The notes under the pieces were generated by a model. That model was not told where the DNA came from, searched no databases, and saw only the letters and a list, made by a program, of their open reading frames with translations. Positions 55,492 through 64,000 of a DNA stretch of 64,000 nt are shown piece by piece. Every line of letters starts with the position of its first letter. Position 1 is the stretch's first letter. Source of the DNA: Limnephilus marmoratus. Lineage: Eukaryota > Arthropoda > Insecta > Trichoptera > Limnephilidae. A program made the position numbers and the translations under genes. The stretch lies in NCBI GenBank assembly GCA_917880885.1, contig OU862909.1:30812405-30876404 (forward strand). Direction: 5' to 3'.

Positions 55492-56258
55492 TGAAAGAAA
55501 AAAATGAAGACGTTAAACGTAGCGTTTATTCGATATTTAATATGGCTGTGTAAGAAGAAAAGTTGCAGAACTCATAAATGATTACAATTAATAAAAATGA
55601 TGCAACAATATAATATTTGCAGTTCTTCACTATAACCACAAACACCATAAAAATATCTACTTTATTAGGTGATAAATTGCAATACAAATTCATGTTCAAT
55701 AATATCCCATAGATCTAACGCCCAAGCAAACCAGGCCCATGTCTGTATGGTCGTATGGTGTATAAAAGCACAATAGGCCACTTGCATCACATTTTTTAAA
55801 AAAAATTTCCGGTTTAGGCAAATATTCTAAGACATTCTGTATTTTATTTTTTTTTTAATCGTATTTTTGTAACCCTGGGGATTTTTTGAAAATTTCAAAC
55901 CGAAAAATCAGACCATTTTTTATAAACCGGAAAGACGGGACATAATTTTATAGGTGTGAAAAAACGATAATTACATAGCCGAAAATCATTTTTTAAAAAA
56001 AAGAACGTTTTCCACACGAACGGCACAGGAGAATAACGAGGCATACCAAAAATATTACATCTCATAAATATTTTTTTCCTTGATCCATCTTATTGATTAT
56101 AAATCATTATAATGCACAGCGTCTATATTACTAAATTCAATGTAATATACTTGAACTTGTAAATTGTAATAATAATAAGAATATTATAAAATTTTATTTT
56201 GTTAAAATCAGCACCATAATAATTATACCTCTAAAACATGTACCGACATCATCTTCAC
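55492..56258. other. No gene seen
   Basis: AT-rich, featureless. Confidence 0.3.
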
Positions 56259-56309
56259 GTTCTGAAGAGAACCCCGTACCCATTAATTGTACGGGGTTCT
56301 CTTCAGAAC
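56259..56309. repeat. Perfect 21-bp-stem hairpin, 9-nt loop
   Basis: GTTCTGAAGAGAACCCCGTA followed by C (56259-56279) is exactly complementary to 56289-56309, with loop CCATTAATT. Such perfection in otherwise decayed sequence suggests either a recent inversion or a functional RNA hairpin. It is short for a pre-miRNA. The stem contains CTGAAGA, but no hammerhead can be built. Confidence 0.85.
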
Positions 56310-57479
56310 ATCTGTCAAAAAATCAAACCAAATTATAAGTTCGCAGAGAACAAACAATAAATCTAGTGAACGAATTCAAAAATTCGCCTGAAATCAAAGT
56401 GATGCCATATAAAAAAACAAATCAGTGTGGAATTTTATAAAATTAATAGGAACATTTTCGGCGACGGGACATTTTCATGTAGTGACGTCAAGAGCCCAAA
56501 TAACGGATTTATTTATTTAAAAATAAAAAAACTGTACATTTCTAAAAATTTTTACTAACATTTTCGTAATCTTAGTAAAAAAACTCTATCCACACGATTT
56601 TTTCCAATTAGTTATGAAGTCCATGCAAGTAGCCTATTAATATATTTAAAAAACAATTATCATTTCAAAAGTAAAATGTTTTAAATGCAAACTTTTCTTT
56701 GGTCGCATTATAATAATTATAAATGTATATGGCGTAAAGACTTGTGGCGTGAGTAATGAACACGGCTGTAGGGGACATCGTGCGCCATATTCTAGTATTC
56801 GTGAACAGAGCCCGAGGTAATTAATAGGGATCACTCCGCGCGACGGGAAAAACGGGAATTACTGCAACCGTAAAGGCATTGTCACATTCATATAGTCCCA
56901 TTCCTCCCTTACCATCTCCACCAATTTAATTCTGCTAAGTACTTCTAGGGAGTTCTTGATCTACTTACAGCGAGCTATGGCAGAGAAAAGAGGAGGGATG
57001 CTCGGGAGAACTCCGTCAAAAGCCAAGTCAACTTTCAAAGATAAAAAAAGTAAAAATGCAAGAAAAACACAGGGGGTGACACTCCACAAAGGGTTAAGTA
57101 CGTGGTTGGGGCATTAGCGGTTTGACGACTTGAAGTGGCACGAGGACGAGGGATATGTTTTTTACAAACATAACGTGTTCATTTCCTTTAGGGGTTTTTG
57201 CTATTTTCTCTCTCTATCTCTCTTTGCAAATCTGGGTAGAAAATATTTATGAAAGGGATTCGATAATATGAGCCGACCGAGAATTGTATCACAGAGAAAG
57301 AGGATTTACAAAAACACAGGTACAATTTGAGGGAAAAATGCTAGCATAACGTAATAAGCTAAATCTCCTCCCAATGCAAAAGATGGAGGAATTCTTACTA
57401 CGAAACAATAAACTATTTAAATGAAAGAAAAAAGACCCTGACAAACCTTGCACGTATGGCATTGTTTACGCTAAGTTTT
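56310..57479. other. No gene seen
   Basis: AT-rich with a GC-balanced patch at 56740-56880. No splice or RNA signals recognised. Confidence 0.3.
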
Positions 57480-57690
57480 CTCAAACAAAAAAAATATAAA
57501 TGAAACAATTTAACCACTTTGTTTGAACCACTTTTAAATTTGAGTAAATCCAACCGGTTGCAGAACGACCGTTCCTTCTTCAGGGCAAATGTATACTGAT
57601 TTAATAATATATACTATAATAATGTATAGTGATATAATGGATAACCACAAAGTTATAGCTATATTCAAAAGCATAAAAAAAATACAGTTT
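57480..57690 (-). mobile_element. HHR element, sister of the 25.6 kb element
   Basis: AATGAAACAATTTAACCACT and GAACCACTTTT correspond to the arm module of the 25.6 kb element. TATAATGGATAACCACAAAG and TTATAGCTATATTCAAAAG at the other end are the complement of its opposite terminus. It is therefore the same family, rearranged or complete at a different end. Confidence 0.65.
57549..57586 (-). ncRNA. Hammerhead ribozyme with A13-to-C core lesion
   Basis: Minus strand: CTGAAGA, A, GGAAC-GGTC-GTTCT (helix II, last pair G-U), GCA instead of GAA, ACCGGT (helix III palindrome), T as H17, then GG. The A13 change should inactivate it. All other elements of the motif are kept. Confidence 0.7.
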
Positions 57691-57799
57691 AATTTACTTG
57701 TAAAAATATACATTGTTTAAAAGTTTATAAATTCTGTCGTAAAATTTAAAAAAAAAGGATTTTGAATGTTTTTCTTTAAAACAAAAATTGAAAAAAATG

Positions 57800-57870
57800 T
57801 GCACTGCCCGGGAATCGAACCCGGGTCGCAAGAATGGGAATCTTGCATGATACCACTACACCAGCAGTGC
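57800..57870 (-). tRNA. tRNA-Gly (anticodon CCC)
   Basis: The 71-nt minus-strand sequence folds as a complete cloverleaf. Acceptor GCACTGC/GCAGTGC (7 of 7), D-arm TGGTGTAGTGGTATCA, anticodon stem CAAGA/TCTTG with loop TTCCCAT (anticodon CCC, U33 present), T-arm CCGGGTTCGATTCCCGG, discriminator A. Internal A and B boxes are intact, and a pol III terminator (TTTTTTT) begins about 3 bp after the 3' end on the minus strand. It decodes GGG glycine codons. Unlike the SINE heads in this window it has no decayed position, so it is probably functional. Confidence 0.95.
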
Positions 57871-59533
57871 CGTTGGCGTAACCGAGCTTTTGCCGAGTCA
57901 ATAAGCGCCGCAGCCGAGGGTCGTAGCGAGTAGCAAGTAGCGAGTACGGGCTAAAGTAAAGGAGGGGTGCGCCAGTCACGCGATCCAAATGAAACTGAGC
58001 AAAAAAAAGTATGTACTAGACTTTTTTAGTACTAAATATTTATGCACATCATAAAAAGGCATACTTATTGAAATAAAAATGGCACATCAGAGTGAAAAAA
58101 TTACACAGTGGTAATATTAAACATTTCAAAATTTCCAACGACAAAAAGCTTTGAAGGTTGGCGGCATTTGCCCTACAAATATCAAAGTTAATTTAAAACA
58201 ACGCGACTTTAAAGTATTGTAAAAAAAAACCACGAATGTAGCTACCTATTTAACCTAGCAATATTGTAATGATAAGATGAGACCTGTGTTTAGCATTTCA
58301 GAAAACCAAATATTTAGGAATTTAAAAAGTTACACCAAGCTTACAAAATTAGTAAAGTCATTAAAATAAAAGGGGTAAACGGGTTACTTGTATTAACAAG
58401 GTAACTCTAAATACGAAATAAATGTTGTAATTGAAACGTATATTTTAAATTACTTCTGCTCCAGAAGTAATTCAAAGGTTAAAACTTTCATGAATAAACA
58501 CAAAAAGGAGAGCGGTACAAAAATAATCCAACGGGAAGATGAACCAACCAATTAGTACTCGCTTAATAATGAGATCATTTGAAAATAAAATTATCAAAGT
58601 AATTAACAACTGTGATATTAAATAGGTTAAAAATAAACAGGTCCAGAATAAGAAGGCAAATACCACGATGGGGCAGTAGTGAGCAAAAAGAACTTGCGAA
58701 AACAAGTTATTATTATTCTGAAGCGCTCGGAATAAAGGAGTCGGAAAGAAAATTCAAAAACAAAAATAAGTTTGCAACCAACCCTGAGCGGCTTTAACAA
58801 GAAATATTATTTAATTGCTAAAGTTTGAAACTTCTTTTATTAGGTTTGAGCAAAACAGTTGAGGCAAACTACTCAAATGTGGGGAATACATAACTTAGGC
58901 AATAGGCTACTAGCGAGAGCGCGGAAACTCTATGAAAAGTTAAATAAATATTAGTTTTAGACCAATTTCTTAATCAATATTTTCTTTAGTCAGTTACAGT
59001 AAGCATTGAAATACAGATTGATGGACAAACGCAATGATATGTAAGTATACAAGAGAGGTTATGTTTCAATTAAAGCTTTATAGTTCAAGACGTAAACAAA
59101 GACATGTATTTAAGGAAAGTTATTCTAGAATACGTTGAATGCAGAGGTGTTATAAGATTAATTATTGATGGTGCAATACAGTTTACCAATATCCTGCAAA
59201 CCATTACCATCTGGTGAAAAGCTACCGACTACACAACTAACGGTTTAATGTCCAACTCTTGGTCTTTGGTATAGTGTAGTTCGTTGCGCAGTGCAGACCG
59301 GTACCGTCTGTTGCTTCCCCACTTATCTCCCTTCTAGTAAGTAAAGAGCACCCAAAATGATATATGTCCTGCTGTACAAAAAATAATAGCACTGCACTTG
59401 TTGTACAATAATTTTTTTTTTTTTTTAAATTCGAGTGGCAAATTAAACAAGAAGGTTATCAACCAGTAAATATCGATACGATTTTAGAAATCTGAGATTA
59501 AGCTTAAGGAAAGGTAAAGAATTGACATAAACT
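57871..59533. other. No gene seen
   Basis: AT-rich. A short run of AGCGAGTAGCAAGTAGCGAG near 57927 is a minor tandem repeat upstream of the tRNA. Confidence 0.35.
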
Positions 59534-59611
59534 GAAGACCCTGCGAAGAAAAGTTCCACAGTGGCTGCGCTGCAAACCGTAGCAAACCTTACTTTTCTAC
59601 GCAGGGTCTTC
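59534..59611. ncRNA. miRNA-like hairpin (or short inverted repeat)
   Basis: GAAGACCCTGCG-AAGAAAAGT on the left pairs with ACTTTTCTACGCAGGGTCTTC on the right: about 22 bp of stem with one bulge, and a loop of about 35 nt. Total 78 nt, in the size range of animal pre-miRNAs. No other copy in the window. It could equally be a small foldback. Strand of transcription unknown. Confidence 0.35.
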
Positions 59612-60689
59612 TATTTACCGATTTACAGGGTATTCTTACCCTTGACGAGCCAATAGAACAACGGGTGAAAGAGTAGTACAAAACCAGCAAATTTCCGTCA
59701 GAAGTATTATTCCACCGAAAAACGATTCACCAGTTTTTTAATGAAACGCAAGGGAAGGGTGCATATACAATAATGACTATCAAAATCTTCTACGATTATC
59801 TAAAAAATAATCACAAATAGTTTTCACCAAACCATTTGTGCGATTCCTCGTGGAAATTCGTACCTAAAATATAAATATTCCTCAAACACTAGGTTTCGAT
59901 TTAACGAAAAAGAACCATTCAAATACAAATAAACCCAAACTAAAACAACCTCAATAAAACAAATTATTGCCGCCACATTAAGCATAAAGTAGTGGTAAAA
60001 ACTCGCCCCCTAACAACAATACAAGCACGCTTTCCATTATCACAGGTATTCAATGGTCTGTTGGGTTGTGGTTATCTAAAAATCATCATGCTAAAATAAA
60101 TCCAAAACTATTGTCGGCTGAAACAACAAATTTTATTATTTAATTGTACTTCAAGTAGACACGCTCAAATATTTCATCAAAGCGAAAAGATAATATTGTA
60201 GAAAAGACAACATACTTTTTTGACAAAGATTTGAAATGCGAAATGCTAATTGTTCAACGCAGACAAAAATATAAATCGGAGTCCAGATATATAATATGTC
60301 TTTCCTCTATGGGGGAGAAAGTCTGAAGAGCAAAAAAAGCGAATCTCGTGGAAAGCGATGAGTAAATGGCAAAAGGCACGGTACGGCACCACTCTTGGAG
60401 GAAATATTGTTTAAGTACCAGGAGACCAGGTTCTGAAGGGTTAGACTATTTCAGGCCGACAATGGCGGGGAAGGGCACAATGGAAGAGGGCGAAGGTGGG
60501 GGCAGCTCGGGAAGTACAGTAACGAACGAGAGGAACCCACTTAAATTAAAACCCGCCAAGGAAAACAAATGGGCCAGCGTTAAGAGGACCTACTACACTA
60601 CAAATAGTATCTTAACCAGTTGCTGGCTGATTCATAAGTAAAACCCTTCCCGAAAACATAGTGCCAACGAACTCCTACGACGGCAAAAC
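59612..60689. other. No gene seen; GC-richer patch at 60360-60640
   Basis: The patch has a 91-codon plus-strand frame (60366-60641), rich in G and E codons, without motif or splice signals. Low-confidence candidate for conserved non-coding DNA. Confidence 0.3.
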
Positions 60690-60835
60690 TTAAAATGGGA
60701 GACCGATTATTATTATCTCCTTCTCTCGCAAGCTAAATCCTATATGTGTTTGTTTTTTTTAATTGTCGCTTTTTCGTTTCATCGAGTTTCAAATCAAACG
60801 ATGCTAAAGAAATTTTCACTTGAAAAATAGAAATG
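60690..60835 (+). repeat. Dispersed repeat E, copy 2
   Basis: Matches 48696-48865: GGGAGACCGATTAT, TCTCTCGCAAGCTAAATCCT, TTTTTCGTTTCATCGAGTTT, GCTAAAGAAATTTTCACTTG. Same orientation. Class unknown. Confidence 0.6.
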
Positions 60836-61555
60836 TAAATTGTGTACGTAACTTGTGGAATAGTTAGAATATCAAATAACTTTCGTTACAGAAGAAATAT
60901 GAACGACTAATTTTGGGACTTTGAAGAGTGTTCAATATCGACAAAAAACCTGAAAAAATTATGTCATCAACTTAAAAAAATAAAACAACTGGTAAAATCA
61001 TTTCCACTATTTTCAACTTTGCAAAAGCAAAAATAATGTTACATTGAAAAGTATCACACGAAATGATCCTTATGATCCCTAAAAGAGAAAAATCATGAAA
61101 TGTCGATTCAGTGAACAAAGGACTTAACATAAGCCTAACCCACGAGTCCATAATGTTCACGTTGGGGGTCCAATAGACATTTCGTCTCTCTTGTAGCGAT
61201 TATACAGCAGCTGACGTCTAGGGGGAAGTAATCGTTAAATCAAATAAAATAACATTAGGAAGGCAAAAAACCAAGGTAGACCTCTCAGAAAACGAGTAAC
61301 AAATTCTCAGTAATCCCACCTAGTTGTAAGTTCCCCGAAAGTCGTTCTGAGAAGTTGTTTTTCAAAGTAAACTACAAATCTCTACTCGCTTTCGTGAAAT
61401 TTTCTCATCCCAATAACTTTCCGAACATGATAAGACCGTTCAAAGGTTTGATACGGAATAAATTCATTCGAATAGTATTTATGCACGTTGTGGATAAATT
61501 AACATAAGGAAAGGGAGAACACAAAAGCGGATGCTGAACAGATGAACAGCTGAAG
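60836..61555. other. No gene seen
   Basis: AT-rich to mixed. Featureless. Confidence 0.3.
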
Positions 61556-61910
61556 GAGGCTGGCAGCAATATTCGCTTGTTAAAACCGTGCCGCATTTGT
61601 CGTTACGGCGGCGTGGAGTATAAAATAAAGTTGAGAGTACAAATACAAAAGATAACGGAGAGGCAGTGGAAGTGCCTTGAAAGGACGAAGCGCGAGTTTG
61701 CCCGCTCCGAGACCCCGAGGAATTCATCCAATTTATATTTTGAAAGTACAATTTATAATTTGTCTTCGCTGTCTGTCTGTATCGAGGTTTCCCCGCTTCG
61801 CCTGGAATATCAATACCGCATGGTTCCTTAGAAAATGGTTCTCAGTCCTTAGTGCTCAGGTCGAGATCCGAGGACTCGAGCAGCCAGCTCGACTGCTCGA
61901 CGATCGGCTA
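61556..61910. other. CpG-rich, apparently single-copy island
   Basis: GC-balanced block with CGTGCCGCATTTGTCGTTAC, GGCGGCGTGG, and GCCCGCTCCGAGACCCCGAG. Overlapping frames of 80-90 codons on both strands point to low stop density from composition rather than to a gene. Candidate conserved non-coding DNA or promoter. Confidence 0.3.
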
Positions 61911-62099
61911 GTGACGTGAGAACTACGTTTTTCTCTGTGATAAAAATTCCGCAGATTTTCTAAGGATTTAAAAAAGAAACAAGAATATACCTACTGAAAT
62001 AGGTATGTATATACCTACTGTAGAAATCTCAAGATAAAAATTATGATATTAGCCGTTTATCAGTATGGTCAAATTAACGTCCCCTTTTCAAAGTTTTTT

Positions 62100-62542
62100 T
62101 CTTACATTAGCTCCACACAGGAAGCCCTGAGGAAAATAATGCCCCCTCAGAGCCCATGTTATCTTTAGGGATGCTGTTTGGAGGGTCTATTTAGGAAAGG
62201 AAGAAGAGGAAGTTCTGGGAAGAAAAAGGGTATTAAGGGTGGGGAGGAATTTGGGGGTCAGTATGTCCAGGAGTGACGGACGTATGAATCCATCCCTCTC
62301 ACTGCGATGCAAGGCGATGTTCCGAGAGAGTACAGCTGGAGAAGTCAAAAGGACTCCCTCAACCATTCTCTCCCGATCCGGCCTGCCATGCTACTGGTAT
62401 CGCCAATGAACTCACCCCATGAACCCGGGCACCCCTGCTAAGTCACCAAACGTAGCGAATCACTTGGGGTGACCTATGGCCGAGGTGTTGGTTATCCAAT
62501 AAAAGGTTCCAAGGGCGGCGGCACCCAGACCCGCCTCAAGCA
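62100..62542 (-). mobile_element. SINE-A copy 8 (full length, best preserved)
   Basis: Read on the plus strand it runs TTACATTAGCTCCACACAGG, GAGCCCATGTTATCTTTAGG, TGTTTGGAGGGTC, GAAGTTCTGGGAAG, GGAGTGACGGACGTATGAAT, CATTCTCTCCCGATCCGGCC, ACCCCTGCTAAGTCACCAAA, CACTTGGGGTGACCTATGGC, GGTGTTGGTTATCCAATAAA and GGGCGGCGGCACCC. Both ends agree with other copies, giving the family length of about 440 bp. Confidence 0.85.
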
Positions 62543-64000
62543 CAAGTATGTAGGCACGTACCTGTATGGTAATTTCGATGCCCATAAATCAGACATCAGT
62601 GCATAAAATAAACATTTTCAGAAACAGTTTACTTTCAATCGAACAAATATTGTGCAAATGTTATTTGTCCACCATCAAAAAATCCCCAGATTAATGGAAA
62701 AGTTACTTTTTCAAATGATATTATTTTCGCCGGATGTAGGGAAATGTCGCTAGACATCACTTCTCAACTGTCGGATAAGGTGCGACTGCTGGAAGTATTA
62801 TATCATGGAGCAGACTCTGTAATTGGCTCATTCAGAGGTAGATATGCTCGTTGTTTATACTCGCGATAAGGCAGAGTGCAAAATGGAAATCTTTTCTTTG
62901 TACAAACCTAAGGATTATATTTATTATTAATTTCAGCAAATGAAAAGAACGATTTCCAAGACCAAGATTTATGTGGTTTACACGATAACGCATAAATTAC
63001 CAACAGTAAAAATAAAGTTATAACACAAAAAAAAAGAAACTTTAAACAAGTAAGCAAAATAAAAGTTGAATTCTTTTCATATCTCAGAACTCCTTAGGAA
63101 GAAAAAAAATGCTCGAGTAACTCGGTAAGAATCAGGGTTTTGTTTTTTTTTTGCTTGGCAACCCCCCCAACGCGAAAAGAAAAAGTAATGGAAAATAGCC
63201 ATGAATGATTTTTATTAAAAAAGGAGAAAGTTTAATTTAATCACAGAATAAAAGGAATTATCAAACAATTTGTATTCATTTGCGTAGTATTAGATTACTT
63301 AAAGCTTACTTTAAACCCGTCTAAACTACCTATTAAGTAAGGCGTTCAATGGGTTGTTGTAGTTACTATGCACATAACTGGGAAAAGTTATTTCAGACAA
63401 GATCCATGACCCTCGAGAGCCTATACCAAAGTGAATTTTAAACTTTAAAAAAATACTCGTAACATTTATTCATTTATTACAAAGCACGAGTTACAAATGT
63501 TTTTTTTTTTAAATTGGTGTTCCAAGAATTATTTAGGCTTAAATTAGGGATTTAGACAGAATTTAAGTCTCACTTAATTTCTAAGCAGGGAAATCGATCG
63601 ATGTAGGGGTTATTTCACAACTCCTCAGTAAGCTGTTAACAATAATACTTGGCTAATACATATAGCGCTGTTTTTTGTGAGAAATCACCTCAAGGACGCT
63701 GGAATAATATACATTATTTAAATTTATATGCACGTATAATATATTTATTCTTGAAAATGTTTAATACATCTTCACAGCGTCTCGTTCTACAGGAGAAATT
63801 AAAACAATAGATTTATTGGAAGGATTTATCATAATTCCAAAATGGATGGAGATTTCACCATTCAATCAAGATGGCGTACAATTCAATTGAATTGGGATGA
63901 AATACATTTTCAACAGTTGAAAGCTATTTACCAGAAAGCTGTCAACTTCTTTTTCAGAAATAACAATGTCCTTAACCGCAAATTCTTCGCAACTTCTGTA
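62543..64000. other. No gene seen
   Basis: AT-rich to the window end, with A-runs near 63030 and 63500 and a C-run near 63165. No repeat, RNA or exon signal recognised. Confidence 0.35.

Overview
The window is AT-rich animal nuclear DNA, most likely from an insect with a large, repeat-rich genome. This rests on (TTAGG)n/(CCTAA)n blocks of the insect telomere type, a mariner deletion derivative, jockey/CR1-like retrotransposons with TAAA-type tails, tRNA-derived SINEs, TTAA-flanked MITEs, and the near absence of long open frames. I cannot name the species. No complete host protein gene is present. Two short exon-like segments on the minus strand (2143-2235 and 54278-54345), and a weaker third (about 33437-33608), have splice-site-like borders. 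The window is therefore probably mostly intron of one or more minus-strand genes. One genuine-looking tRNA gene, tRNA-Gly(CCC), lies at 57800-57870 on the minus strand. Several GC-balanced, apparently single-copy islands may be conserved non-coding DNA.

Most recognisable content is mobile. (1) SINE-A, a 400-450 bp retroposon of unknown origin, has eight full or partial copies. (2) SINE-B, a tRNA-headed SINE of about 400 bp, has three copies. (3) Family C has an inverted-repeat frame around a tRNA-like sequence, in three copies. (4) There are two TTAA-flanked MITE families: D at 9.1 and 25.4 kb, and F twice in tandem at 42.3-44.0 kb. (5) Non-LTR retrotransposons are mostly 5'-truncated; the best has a 384-codon uninterrupted reverse-transcriptase frame at 50.9-52.0 kb. 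(6) One 570-bp mariner deletion derivative lies at 7.6-8.2 kb. Around 50.4-53.9 kb a satellite of about 185 bp per unit is split by two retrotransposons. The first of these is itself split by a ribozyme-bearing palindrome.

The most interesting system is a scattered set of hammerhead ribozyme (HHR) motifs inside short, largely palindromic elements, at about 6.0, 16.9, 22.6, 25.7, 36.2, 37.4, 47.4, 47.7, 52.15, 52.27, 55.4 and 57.6 kb. Their organisation matches type I HHRs with a tiny palindromic helix III (ACATGT, ACCGGT or ACAGCTGT). Such motifs are known to be associated with Penelope-like retroelements, but no Penelope reverse transcriptase is visible here. Three motifs look intact (52.15, 52.27 and 25.7 kb). 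Others are decayed at single core positions, and one subgroup carries a C3-to-U plus G8-to-A double change that would keep the 3-8 core pair. Two of the host elements are flanked by exact 11-bp target duplications. One of these sits in a MITE whose second copy in this window lacks it.

Other notable structures are a palindrome of about 985 bp (47082-48066) with an HHR in each arm, a 376-bp palindrome carrying telomere-type repeats in both arms (36854-37229), a perfect 21-bp-stem hairpin (56259-56309), a miRNA-like hairpin (59534-59611), and a 17-bp minisatellite of about 33 copies. Long stretches between these hold nothing I can identify and are listed as such.
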